This document shows positions 8,346 through 16,177 of a stretch of 22,067 nt of DNA, piece after piece (position 1 is the stretch's first letter; every line of letters starts with the position of its first letter). The translations under genes were made by a program, and so were the position numbers. A model generated the notes under the pieces. That model was not told the DNA's origin. It saw only the letters and a program-made list of their open reading frames with translations, and searched no databases. The stretch spans positions 1 to 22,067 of the forward strand of contig NZ_JAGGQW010000109.1 of assembly GCF_018613065.1 (NCBI RefSeq), given 5' to 3'. This DNA is from Bacillus sp. ISL-7 (GTDB taxonomy: Bacteria > Bacillota > Bacilli > Bacillales_B > DSM-18226).

Positions 8346-8879
8346 ATGGAACCAAATAAAAAGAAAAATTACATTTTACTAATGCTTGGATTTATCGCTG
8401 CTGCCGTTTTTATTGTGTATGCCTTCAGTTTACGTACACAATTACAAGAAGTCAGAGCGAACCAACGCAACTATGAGAAGAAGATCGCTTCTTTATCATC
8501 TATTCAAAACACGGAAACATTAGAGGTAAACCGAAAATTTCTAACAACCTTTTTTACCTACCAAACGACTGCAGAACGATATAAGAATATTAAGCCTTTC
8601 ATGACCGATCAAGGATATAAGGCAACCCAACCTTCGGGCACGGAACTTCCGAATTCGGACCAATCAGTTCAATCTTCAATGGTAGGATTAAAGCCTTTTG
8701 AATATCAATCCTCAAAGACAGAATCTGAATTCTTTAATGAATTTAATCTCAGTACAGAGTTTAATGGTGTAAGTAACACGGAGACTGTGATTGTTAAAAC
8801 GTCCTTAATCTATGTGAAAAAGCAAGGCTGGAAAATAGATGATGTAGAGTTTGTCGGACAATTAACAGGTCGGGAATAA
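8346..8879 (+). CDS. Membrane-anchored conjugation-module protein (YddI-position hypothetical)
   Basis: The 177-residue product has a short basic N-terminus, one membrane helix (about residues 9-28, YILLMLGFIAAAVFIVYAF), a coiled-coil-prone stretch (about 30-55, RTQLQEVRANQRNYEKKIAS) and an extracytoplasmic domain that ends with strands VIVKTSLIYVKKQGWKIDDV. The last part resembles the small NTF2-like accessory domains found in conjugation proteins, which is a guess from pattern only. It follows the CwlT-like gene by 15 bases with a GGAGGTGA ribosome binding site just after that gene's stop, so the two are co-translated. In ICEBs1 the gene after cwlT encodes a small membrane protein (YddI), and this one occupies the same place. 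I infer an accessory role in the transfer machine. No catalytic motif is visible. Confidence 0.65.
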   Translation: MEPNKKKNYILLMLGFIAAAVFIVYAFSLRTQLQEVRANQRNYEKKIASLSSIQNTETLEVNRKFLTTFFTYQTTAERYKNIKPFMTDQGYKATQPSGTELPNSDQSVQSSMVGLKPFEYQSSKTESEFFNEFNLSTEFNGVSNTETVIVKTSLIYVKKQGWKIDDVEFVGQLTGRE

Positions 8880-8903
8880 ATTTAATTGAAAGTCCTTCAA
8901 AAA

Positions 8904-9048
8904 ATTCTAGGGGGCTTGATGGTCATGTCGGAATATATGTCGGTGATGGGAGTTTATTGGAGCCCAAACTAATACAGGGGTTGCTATTGCTGATATGTCA
9001 AAAGGATATTGGCAAAAGAAATTTAATGGACGAGTTAAACGTTTATAG
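8904..9048 (+). pseudogene. NlpC/P60 peptidase C-terminal remnant
   Basis: A short piece of a second NlpC/P60 domain follows the conjugation genes. The first frame gives GLDGHVGIYVGDGS, including the catalytic His codon at 8924-8926. After a single missing T in the run at 8953-8955, the next frame gives GAQTNTGVAIADMSKGYW and then KKFNGRVKRL before a stop at 9048. The nucleophile Cys half of the domain is absent. The sequence differs from the C-terminus of the intact CwlT-like protein, so it comes from a different hydrolase, probably of phage or plasmid origin. It retains the His that the intact upstream gene lacks. Confidence 0.75.
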
Positions 9049-9128
9049 AAGCAGCGTAAGGAAACCTTCTTTTCCTGGTATACAATGTTGTTAATGATGT
9101 TATGTCAAGTCAAAGGAGGTTTATTTAT

Positions 9129-9287
9129 ATGCCAAGTATTCATGAAACGGCTTATCCAAGAATTAAGAACAATTTAACACAAGAGGATCATTCACCACCT
9201 CGAATGCAAAAAAGCGCATTCCTACTCGATGCATCCTTCGATTCTGAGCAAGACGCTTGCGCTTTTCTTAATTGTTTAATTAATTAA
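9129..9287 (+). pseudogene. Tn3-family transposase, N-terminal fragment
   Basis: From the ATG at 9129, preceded by AAAGGAGGT, the frame reads MPSIHETAYPRIKNNLTQED. This is the hallmark start of Tn3-family TnpA proteins of Gram-positive bacteria (DUF4158 region). After about 20 residues the sequence no longer matches, and the frame stops at 9287, whereas TnpA is nearly 1000 residues. No terminal inverted repeat or resolvase was recognised nearby. An upstream in-frame ATG at 9102 is less likely because the ribosome binding site sits between the two. This marks an old transposon boundary at the edge of the conjugative-element debris, just before the catabolic region. Confidence 0.75.
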
Positions 9288-9439
9288 TGTTCATGGATCA
9301 AAGTTGATAAATGTGATCGTTATCTTTTCCGCCGGTCCTACTGCGAGAAATGCTATCACAGTTTTCCCCAGCTCAAATGTTTTGACTGCTGAAACAAAGT
9401 TTTTTTATAAACAGTCCATACAACAGGGCACAGTTCACT

Positions 9440-10093
9440 TTATATGATAAGTCCTTTTTTTTCATTCGATGATTCTGGAATCAGTTGATCAGTATTTTGA
9501 ATATTTATATTTGTTAAGTAGCTGGAGATCGTTTCAAAGCAATTATCGCGGTAGAATTTATGCAGTTCATCATTATTTCGCATCAGCCATTGAATAAGAG
9601 ACCCGTCAATTAACGCTCGAATAACATAGGCTGCTTTATTAATATCAACGTTAGCAAAGGTTTCTTCTTTTTGACCGAGTTGTATGATTTCTCGTCCGAT
9701 TGACCAACAGTTTTCATAAAATTGATCATTTATTTTGCGAAATTGATCATTATGATTGGCCTTTGCGAGAAATTCAAGGTAAACCCGGTAAAACTTACGG
9801 TTTTCATTTGGGCTTAAAAAGGCAGCATTAACATAAGCACGTAGCTTTCCTAGAGCGGTTTTTTCCTCGTTAATAGCCTTGTGTTCATTTTGGTAAATTT
9901 TAGCCGTTATCCATTCAAGAAGGTGGTAAAACACGTCTTCTTTATTAGCAAAATAGTAGCTTGTCACACCTTTACTAACCTCAGCATAATCAGCAATATC
10001 CTGTAGGGTAACGCTGTCATAACCTTTTTCATATACAGCTTGAAAGGCAGCGAGTAAAATTTGCTTTCGTCGTTTTTCAGCTCGGTTGCTCAT
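9440..10093 (-). CDS. TetR/AcrR-family repressor of the adjacent acid-catabolism operon
   Basis: The 217-residue protein has the TetR helix-turn-helix in its first 55 or so residues (RKQILLAAFQAVYEKGYDSV then LQDIADYAEVSKGVTSYYFANKEDVFYHLL). An all-helical ligand and dimer domain of the BetI-type C-terminal class follows (YRVYLEFLAKANHNDQFRK, then AAYVIRALIDGSLIQWLM). The ATG follows AAAGGATGGTGA. It is transcribed divergently from the seven-gene catabolic operon, and a shared motif TTGnCTGGTCAA covers the -35 region of both promoters. I therefore infer that it represses both itself and the operon. The inducer is probably a pathway acid or acyl-CoA. No downstream partner gene lies on its strand. 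Confidence 0.92.
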   Translation of the reverse strand: MSNRAEKRRKQILLAAFQAVYEKGYDSVTLQDIADYAEVSKGVTSYYFANKEDVFYHLLEWITAKIYQNEHKAINEEKTALGKLRAYVNAAFLSPNENRKFYRVYLEFLAKANHNDQFRKINDQFYENCWSIGREIIQLGQKEETFANVDINKAAYVIRALIDGSLIQWLMRNNDELHKFYRDNCFETISSYLTNINIQNTDQLIPESSNEKKGLII

Positions 10094-10121
10094 AGAAAAT
10101 CACCATCCTTTTTTTATTTGT

Positions 10122-10149
10122 ATTATACACCAAAAAATTGACCAGACAA
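10122..10149 (-). promoter_or_regulatory. tetR promoter with overlapping operator
   Basis: On the minus strand, TTGTCT (10149-10144) and TATAAT (10127-10122) form a sigma-A promoter with a 16-base spacer. The motif TTGTCTGGTCAA (10149-10138) covers the -35 box. It is the same motif, with one base changed, that covers the -35 box of the divergent operon, and is the likely site of autorepression. Confidence 0.7.
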
Positions 10150-10225
10150 AATAATAAATTTAATCCCAACAAATAAGGTTTCGGTATTAATGTCTAAAAA
10201 AATATATTAACAGCTCAAAATTATA

Positions 10226-10254
10226 TTGACTGGTCAAAAAAATAGAAATATAAT
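10226..10254 (+). promoter_or_regulatory. Catabolic operon promoter with overlapping operator
   Basis: TTGACT (10226-10231), a 17-base spacer and TATAAT (10249-10254) form a near-consensus sigma-A promoter. The -35 box is embedded in TTGACTGGTCAA (10226-10237), whose arms TTGAC and GTCAA are perfectly inverted, as expected for a TetR-family dimer. Binding there would block RNA polymerase. The assignment to the adjacent TetR protein is inference from position and from the duplicate motif at 10138-10149. Confidence 0.75.
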
Positions 10255-10307
10255 TAAATTATAAATATTCAATCAATTATGTTTAGCTATTTGATTGGAG
10301 GAGTTGT

Positions 10308-10397
10308 ATGATTACACGGGTGTGAATGAAAGTAGTGAAAATATTAAATGAAGAAAAGTATGAAAAGAGGTGCACATATGAAAGGGCAGAACCTTGA
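10308..10397 (+). other. Possible leader reading frames before the acyl-CoA synthetase gene
   Basis: A strong ribosome binding site (GGAGGAG at 10297-10303) precedes an ATG at 10308 that opens only a five-codon frame, MITRV, ending at 10325. An ATG follows at once (10326) and opens a 23-codon frame that ends at 10397, overlapping the start of the synthetase gene in another frame. This could be a translated leader that tunes expression, or an accident. No terminator or anti-terminator pairing was seen. Confidence 0.25.
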
Positions 10398-12498
10398 GGT
10401 TTTATTACGTCCCGTTCAATCTGTCGCAATTGTTGGTGCAAATAAACGTTTCGCATGTCGTGTAATGATGGAGAATTTAATGAATTTTGGATTTAAAGGG
10501 GATATTTTCTTAATCAATCCAAAGTATGACCAAATTAGCGGAATGAAATGTTACAATACACTTCAGGAAATTGGTAAGCCAATCGATGTCGTTGTAGGGC
10601 TTGTTAATCCATATTTGATGATGGATGTTACCTGTATTGCAGGTGAAATGGGGGCAAAACTTCTCGTCATTCCAGGTGGAGGATATGGCGAAAGCGGTCC
10701 AGAAGGCAAACAAATTCAACATTCAATTCTTAAAGAAGCAGAAAAAACGGGGATGAGAGTCTTCGGGCCAAACTGCATGGGTTATTTCAACATGCATAAT
10801 CAATTTACTCCTTATATTGGAACATTACACAGACCGCAGCAACCGCTTCGAAAAGGGCCGGTTTCGATCGTATCACAAAGTGGTTCAGTGCTTGATGCCT
10901 TTATTGCTTCACGTCTAGGCTTAAGTCGAATTTATTCGACAGGAAATGAAGCGGATCTTAAAATGAGTGACTACGTCGAAGTGCTTGCAAAAGATCCAGA
11001 AACATCCGTCATTATTTTATATATTGAGGCTATTCGCAACCATGAACATTTTTTGAAAGCGCTTGATTTATGCAGCGAATACAGAAAGCCTGTCATTGCA
11101 TTGAAAACTGGTAAAACACAAAAATCATCAGCAATGGCAAATGCGCATTCCGGAGCACTTGCTGGTGACTATAAAGTTGAGAAACATGTGCTTGAGGAGC
11201 ATGGCGTCATCTTCGTTAGTGATATCGATGAAGCTGTCGCAGCGGCACAAATGCTTTCGCAGCCGTATCTACCTCCAAAAAACACGTTATCCGCCATTAC
11301 TGTATCAGGAGGACAAGCTGGCATAGCTCTTGATCTAGCTGAAGAGTATGGTATCGATTTTCCAGAATTATCAGCAGAAATCGAGCGGGAGCTACAAAAC
11401 GAATTGCCTGAACTTGCGCCATTCTCCAATCCGCTTGATGCTTGGGGGAAAAGTAATAAAGAGTTTTCAGAAGTATCAAAAACGTGCTTAGAATACCTTG
11501 CCAAGGATCCTAATATCGGCATTGTTTCAGTTGCGATTGATGCGCCGATCGGTCAAGGGGACCATGAATTTAGTTTTACAGGTACGCCGGCTAAACACCT
11601 TGCCCAATTAAGAAAAAACACAGAAAAACCTCTTGTCTATTTTGCACACATTCATACCGAGTTTGATCCGCGTGTCCTGTCGATTTTAGATAAAGCGGAC
11701 ATTCCCGCCATACAAGGTACTCGAAACGCATTGGCTGCATGCCGGGCATTGTTCCAGTATAAGGATTTTTTAGCGAAAAGAGAAAAGGCGCCGATCTATT
11801 CCGTTAATGAAGTCACTTTTGAAGAACAGCCTATCTTACTTCATGATGACGGTGGCAGGAAGCTTCTTGAAGATAACGGTTTTCTATCACCACCTGAACA
11901 AGTAGTAGTAAACATTGATGAAGCTATCGAGTTTTCAGAAAGGATTGGTTATCCAGTTGTATTAAAGGCACAGGGATTAGCCCATAAATCAGATGTTGGA
12001 GGTGTAGCACTCAATCTTCAAAATGCGAAGGAATTAAGAGAAGCTTGGAATAAAATGACAAACTTAAACTCACCAAATTTCTTGGTCCAGACCATGATAA
12101 ATGATGGATTTGAAACGATTCTTTCTTATAAAACGGATGCGCGTTACGGGCCGATTGTCATTTTTGGACTGGGCGGGATTTATACGGAACTGTTGAAAGA
12201 CATTGTTCTTGCTGTTCCACCAATTACAACCGAAAAGGCAGAAAAGATGGTTCAAAGCATCGAGGCTCTATGGAAGAACGTTAATGGATACCGTGGTAAG
12301 CAGCCGCTTGATTTAGACGCATTGCTTGATGCCATTGTGAAAATGGGGAACATGGCGGAAAAACATTATGAAGAAATTGTTGAATTTGAAATAAATCCAT
12401 TACGTATCCGTACAAAAGGAAAAGGAGTAATGGCACTCGATGTCCTTGCATCAATCAAAAAAACTAGTTCCATTCAAAATGATATACTAATTGGCTGA
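10378..12498 (+). CDS. ADP-forming acyl-CoA synthetase, single-chain (NDP-forming acid-CoA ligase)
   Basis: This enzyme class links an organic acid to CoA at the cost of ATP to ADP and phosphate, through a phosphohistidine. It would activate the acid the operon degrades. Domains in order: a CoA-binding Rossmann domain (about 1-130, SVAIVGANK), a succinyl-CoA-ligase-like domain (about 140-290, GPVSIVSQSGSVLDAF), its second half (about 300-450), and an ATP-grasp domain (about 480-700, VVLKAQGLAHKSDVGGV). The phospho-His is His257 in NAHSGALAGD. The fused 706-residue form is usual for bacteria. I chose ATG 10378 because AGAGGTG precedes it at good spacing; ATG 10348 in frame lacks a clear site and would add ten residues. 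It is the first gene of the operon, and the acid specificity cannot be read from sequence. Confidence 0.9.
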   Translation: MKGQNLEVLLRPVQSVAIVGANKRFACRVMMENLMNFGFKGDIFLINPKYDQISGMKCYNTLQEIGKPIDVVVGLVNPYLMMDVTCIAGEMGAKLLVIPGGGYGESGPEGKQIQHSILKEAEKTGMRVFGPNCMGYFNMHNQFTPYIGTLHRPQQPLRKGPVSIVSQSGSVLDAFIASRLGLSRIYSTGNEADLKMSDYVEVLAKDPETSVIILYIEAIRNHEHFLKALDLCSEYRKPVIALKTGKTQKSSAMANAHSGALAGDYKVEKHVLEEHGVIFVSDIDEAVAAAQMLSQPYLPPKNTLSAITVSGGQAGIALDLAEEYGIDFPELSAEIERELQNELPELAPFSNPLDAWGKSNKEFSEVSKTCLEYLAKDPNIGIVSVAIDAPIGQGDHEFSFTGTPAKHLAQLRKNTEKPLVYFAHIHTEFDPRVLSILDKADIPAIQGTRNALAACRALFQYKDFLAKREKAPIYSVNEVTFEEQPILLHDDGGRKLLEDNGFLSPPEQVVVNIDEAIEFSERIGYPVVLKAQGLAHKSDVGGVALNLQNAKELREAWNKMTNLNSPNFLVQTMINDGFETILSYKTDARYGPIVIFGLGGIYTELLKDIVLAVPPITTEKAEKMVQSIEALWKNVNGYRGKQPLDLDALLDAIVKMGNMAEKHYEEIVEFEINPLRIRTKGKGVMALDVLASIKKTSSIQNDILIG

Positions 12499-12554
12499 TA
12501 GTGTAAGCGCATAAGAACGCTTTATTAACGATAAATATGAAATGAGGGGAAAAA

Positions 12555-13358
12555 ATGGAGACAACAACTGTAAAGGATTTAAAAAATATTAATCTAAAAG
12601 TGGAAAATCGTGTTGCGTATATTGCGATTAATAACCCACCGGCAAACGCGATGAGTTCAGAAACGATCAGTGACTTATCAGCAAGCATTGATTATGTGGC
12701 AAGTGAACCGGAAGTAAAAGCAATCGTGATTACAGGAGAAGGAAAATTCTTTGTGGCAGGTGCTGACATTAAGGAATTTGTACCAGCATTTGATAGTGAA
12801 GAAAAAGGAAAAGCACTTTCTGTGAATGCACAGGCTGTCTTAAATAAAATTGAACAACTTAAAAAGCCGGTCATTGCGGCAATTAACGGAGCATGCTTGG
12901 GCGGTGGTTTAGAGCTTGCCATGAGTTGCCACATGCGTATTGCTGCAGATGAAGCAAAGCTTGGACAACCTGAGCTGAACTTAGGATTAATTCCTGGATT
13001 TGGAGGTACACAGCGTCTGGCACGCCTTACAAATAAGTCGAAGGCTCTCGAAATAATTCTGACCGGTCAATTTATCAGTGGGAAAGAAGCAGAATATATT
13101 GGTTTAGTAAACAAATCGGTACCTCTTTCGGAGTTAATGAATGAAGCAAAACAGCTTGCTGAAGCTATTGCCCTTAATAAAAGTCAACCATCTGTTGCAG
13201 CAACCATTGAAGCTGTAAATAAAGGCTTGGAAACAACACTAGATGAAGGCTTGGAAATTGAAGCAGATCTCTGGGCGCAGTTGTTTACAACTGAGGATAT
13301 GAAAGAAGGAGTCAACGCTTTTATTGAAAAGCGGAAGGCTGAATTTAAAGACAAGTAA
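12555..13358 (+). CDS. Enoyl-CoA hydratase (crotonase family)
   Basis: It adds water to a 2-enoyl-CoA to give the 3-hydroxyacyl-CoA. Here the likely substrate is methacrylyl-CoA or acrylyl-CoA, because of the hydrolase and oxidation genes downstream. The 267-residue crotonase fold has both oxyanion-hole regions (FFVAGADIKEF near 65 and ACLGGGLELA near 115) and both catalytic glutamates, Glu120 in GGGLELA and Glu140 in GQPELNLG. This matches true hydratases rather than isomerases or decarboxylases. Length is normal. A GAGGGG ribosome binding site precedes the ATG, 56 bases after the synthetase gene, and the operon continues downstream. A short-chain hydratase of fatty-acid oxidation is an alternative, but no thiolase or acyl-CoA dehydrogenase is nearby. 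Confidence 0.92.
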   Translation: METTTVKDLKNINLKVENRVAYIAINNPPANAMSSETISDLSASIDYVASEPEVKAIVITGEGKFFVAGADIKEFVPAFDSEEKGKALSVNAQAVLNKIEQLKKPVIAAINGACLGGGLELAMSCHMRIAADEAKLGQPELNLGLIPGFGGTQRLARLTNKSKALEIILTGQFISGKEAEYIGLVNKSVPLSELMNEAKQLAEAIALNKSQPSVAATIEAVNKGLETTLDEGLEIEADLWAQLFTTEDMKEGVNAFIEKRKAEFKDK

Positions 13359-13421
13359 GGAATGGATGAAACGATATGCGAAGCAGATTCTGTATATCAA
13401 CAGAACTTGAGGAGGGGTTTC

Positions 13422-14627
13422 ATGAGTGATAAGGTATACGAGCTTTTAATGCCAAATGCCGTAATATATGGGAGTGGAGCGCTTCAAGAAGTTGGTAAAC
13501 AAGCCAAAAAGCTTGGTAATAAAGCTCTTATTATAAGCGATGCAATCATGCAACAACTGGGTAACGTTGCTAATTGTGAATCATATTTAGAAGAATCTGG
13601 GATTCCATATGGAAAATATTTAGGCGTAGATACAGAACCGACTGATATTCATGTGAAAGAAGCTTTAGAAGAATGTATGAATGAAGGATGCGATATCATT
13701 ATCGCAATTGGTGGAGGAAGCTGTATTGATACTGCAAAGGCTGTTGCTGTTTTAAGGACCAATGAGGGAACAATCGCTGATTATTTCGGCAAAAAAAAAC
13801 AGTTTGAGAGTAAGCCGTTACCTTTAATTGCAATTCCCACAACGGCAGGAACCGGTTCAGAGGTCACAAAAGTAACAGTGATCACAGATACGCAAACAGA
13901 TGTGAAAATGATGCTTTCAAGACCTGAACTGTTACCTCAGGTTGCGATTGTTGATCCGAAGCTCACCATTTCTTGTCCAAAAGGTGTTACAGCCGCGACA
14001 GGTATTGATGCACTTTGTCACGCAATCGAGGCTTTCATTTCGAAAAAAGCACAGCCAGTCACTGATACATTAGCTTTATCAGCAATTGAAAACATTATGA
14101 CATACATTCGCCGTGCATATAATGATGGTCATGATATTGAAGCAAGAGAGAAAATGGCACATGGGGCAATGCTTGCGGGAATAGCGTTTTCAAATGCATC
14201 TGTTGCCCTTGTACACGGCATGTCACGTCCAATTGGTGCACTCTTTCATGTTCCGCACGGCATTTCAAATGCAATGCTGCTTCCGGCAGTACTTGAATTT
14301 ACAAAAGAAGCTGCAGTAGAGCGTCTTGCTGTTATCGGTCGGATGCTTGTTACTGAAGCAAAAGATAAATCAAATGAAGAGCTTACACAGATTGTCATTC
14401 ATGAAGTGAGAAAGCTTTGTCTTGATTTAAATATTCCGAACATGAAGGAATATGGCATTGATGAGGAGCCATTTAAAGCATCGCTTTCGAAAATGGCACA
14501 CGACGCAATTGCAAGCGGAAGTCCCGCCAACAATCCAAAAGTACCTGCGTTTGAAGAGATTATGGATCTTTATGAAACATGCTACCATTATGATTTCAGT
14601 AGGGATGTCAACAGCAGTAAACTATAA
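13422..14627 (+). CDS. Iron-containing alcohol dehydrogenase (group III), putative 3-hydroxy acid dehydrogenase
   Basis: These enzymes oxidise alcohols with NAD(P) and a bound Fe(II) or Zn. In this operon the expected substrate is 3-hydroxyisobutyrate or 3-hydroxypropionate, giving the semialdehyde used by the next enzyme. The N-terminal nucleotide-binding part has IIIAIGGGSCIDTAKA (near 95) and IPTTAGTGSEVT (near 138). The C-terminal helical part carries the four metal ligands Asp196, His200, His265 and His279 (GIDALCHAIEAF; VHGMSRPIGALFHVPHG). I start at ATG 13422, after AGGAGGGG at good spacing, giving 401 residues; an upstream in-frame ATG at 13362 lacks such a site. Valine pathways normally use a 3-hydroxyisobutyrate dehydrogenase of a different family, so this is a non-orthologous choice. 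Fe-type dehydrogenases next to MmsA-like genes are known in bacterial DMSP/acrylate clusters (DddB with DddC). Confidence 0.9.
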   Translation: MSDKVYELLMPNAVIYGSGALQEVGKQAKKLGNKALIISDAIMQQLGNVANCESYLEESGIPYGKYLGVDTEPTDIHVKEALEECMNEGCDIIIAIGGGSCIDTAKAVAVLRTNEGTIADYFGKKKQFESKPLPLIAIPTTAGTGSEVTKVTVITDTQTDVKMMLSRPELLPQVAIVDPKLTISCPKGVTAATGIDALCHAIEAFISKKAQPVTDTLALSAIENIMTYIRRAYNDGHDIEAREKMAHGAMLAGIAFSNASVALVHGMSRPIGALFHVPHGISNAMLLPAVLEFTKEAAVERLAVIGRMLVTEAKDKSNEELTQIVIHEVRKLCLDLNIPNMKEYGIDEEPFKASLSKMAHDAIASGSPANNPKVPAFEEIMDLYETCYHYDFSRDVNSSKL

Positions 14628-14654
14628 ATTTATGATTAGAGGGGAGTTTTTTTG

Positions 14655-16112
14655 ATGGTAATGGCTACGGGTGTAAATACATTAAAAAACTTTATTGGCG
14701 GAGAGTGGGTAGCTGCAAATACTGACAAGTTTGAAGCGGTACCGAACCCTGCAACAGGCGAAATCATTGCTCATGTTCCTCTTTCTTCTCGAGAAGATCT
14801 AGATCAAGCAGTCTCAACTGCAAAAGAAGTGTATAAAACGTGGAGTAAAACAGCAGTACCTCGTCGTGCCCGAATTTTATTCCGGTATCAGCAGCTTTTA
14901 ATCGAACATTGGAAAGAGTTGGCCCAACTTATAACCATTGAAAACGGAAAAAGCTATGAAGAAGCATATGGAGAAGTACTACGAGGTATTGAGTGTGTCG
15001 AGTTTGCGGCAGGTGCTCCAACATTAATGATGGGTGAGCAGCTTCCGGACATTGCAACAGGTGTTGAATCTGGTATGTATCGCTATCCTATAGGCGTTAT
15101 CGGAGGAATCACACCATTTAACTTCCCAATGATGGTACCGTGCTGGATGTTTCCGCTTGCGATTGCTTGTGGTAATACATTTGTGTTAAAACCATCCGAA
15201 CGTACACCATTACTTGCCAATCGTCTTGCGGAACTGTTTAAGGAAGCAGGACTTCCAAACGGTGTTTTCAATATTGTTCACGGTGCACATAGTGTTGTAA
15301 ACGGAATTCTTGAGAACAAAGATGTAAAAGCGGTTTCTTTTGTTGGTTCACAACCGGTTGCAGAGTACATTTATAAAACGGCTGCTGCAAATGGAAAACG
15401 TGTCCAAGCACTTGCCGGGGCAAAAAATCACTCAATCGTTATGCCGGATGCGGATTTAGATAGCGCTGTAAGTAATATTATCGGTGCTGCATTCGGATCA
15501 GCAGGAGAACGCTGCATGGCTTGTTCAGTGGTTGTGGCAGTTGGTGATATTGCAGATGAGCTCGTTGAGCGCATTAAAAAAGCAGCAGATGAAATAAAAA
15601 TGGGTAATGGATTAGAAAAGGGTGTCTTCTTAGGGCCGGTTATTCGTGATGCACATAAAGAACGTACGGAAAATTACATTCGTACCGGAGAAGAAGAAGG
15701 AGCACACCTCGTACGCGACGGACGCCAAGATCATGCAGATGAAAAAGGTTATTTTGTGGGGCCTACTATTTTTGATCATGTTACACAAGACATGAAGATT
15801 TGGCAGGATGAAATTTTTGCACCGGTATTATCCATTGTCCGAGCCCAAAACCTTGATGAAGCCCTTGAGATTACGAATAACTCAGAGTTTGCTAACGGTG
15901 CATGCATTTATACGGACAGCGCAAAAGCGGTCCGGCAATTCCGTGAAGAAGCAGATTCTGGCATGTTAGGTGTTAACCTTGGTGTACCAGCACCGATGGC
16001 GTTCTTTCCATTCTCAGGATATAAAAATTCCTTCTATGGTGACCTTCATGCAAACGGAAAAGATGGTGTTGCCTTTTATACAAGAAAGAAAATGCTAACA
16101 GCACGTTATTAA
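14655..16112 (+). CDS. mmsA: CoA-acylating methylmalonate-semialdehyde dehydrogenase
   Basis: MmsA converts methylmalonate semialdehyde, NAD and CoA to propionyl-CoA, CO2 and NADH, and also accepts malonate semialdehyde to give acetyl-CoA. The 485-residue aldehyde dehydrogenase has the family traits: [11 protein letters not shown] start, [20 protein letters not shown] near 140-165, the nucleophile Cys287 in GERCMACS, and [15 protein letters not shown] in place of the usual ALDH Glu motif. That replacement marks the CoA-dependent class. I use ATG 14655, preceded by GAGGGGAG; a TTG directly before it is in frame but unnecessary. It lies 27 bases after the iron dehydrogenase gene and is the expected acceptor of its product. 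A strong hairpin follows the stop codon. The family also includes IolA of inositol breakdown, but no inositol genes are here. Confidence 0.94.
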   Translation: MVMATGVNTLKNFIGGEWVAANTDKFEAVPNPATGEIIAHVPLSSREDLDQAVSTAKEVYKTWSKTAVPRRARILFRYQQLLIEHWKELAQLITIENGKSYEEAYGEVLRGIECVEFAAGAPTLMMGEQLPDIATGVESGMYRYPIGVIGGITPFNFPMMVPCWMFPLAIACGNTFVLKPSERTPLLANRLAELFKEAGLPNGVFNIVHGAHSVVNGILENKDVKAVSFVGSQPVAEYIYKTAAANGKRVQALAGAKNHSIVMPDADLDSAVSNIIGAAFGSAGERCMACSVVVAVGDIADELVERIKKAADEIKMGNGLEKGVFLGPVIRDAHKERTENYIRTGEEEGAHLVRDGRQDHADEKGYFVGPTIFDHVTQDMKIWQDEIFAPVLSIVRAQNLDEALEITNNSEFANGACIYTDSAKAVRQFREEADSGMLGVNLGVPAPMAFFPFSGYKNSFYGDLHANGKDGVAFYTRKKMLTARY

Positions 16113-16117
16113 TCTAG

Positions 16118-16153
16118 TACAGGAGAGTTTTATTTTAATAGAACTCTCCTGTA
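16118..16153 (+). repeat. Intercistronic 12-bp perfect inverted repeat
   Basis: TACAGGAGAGTT (16118-16129) pairs perfectly with AACTCTCCTGTA (16142-16153), and the 12-base loop can extend the stem with A-T pairs. It begins six bases after the mmsA stop codon. A run of A, not T, follows on the plus strand, and no T tract follows on the minus strand, so it does not fit a standard intrinsic terminator. It may stabilise the upstream mRNA segment or set different levels for upstream and downstream genes. Confidence 0.7.
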
Positions 16154-16177
16154 AAAAAACAGTTAAGGCGGTGATGT

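Noticed and set aside
13060..13070. A copy of the TetR motif (TGACCGGTCAA) inside the hydratase gene
   Set aside because: It encodes the conserved crotonase motif LTGQF, lies mid-gene and is far from any promoter, so chance is the better explanation.
16118..16153. Hairpin after mmsA as an intrinsic terminator
   Set aside because: No T tract follows the stem on either strand; the plus side is followed by A residues.
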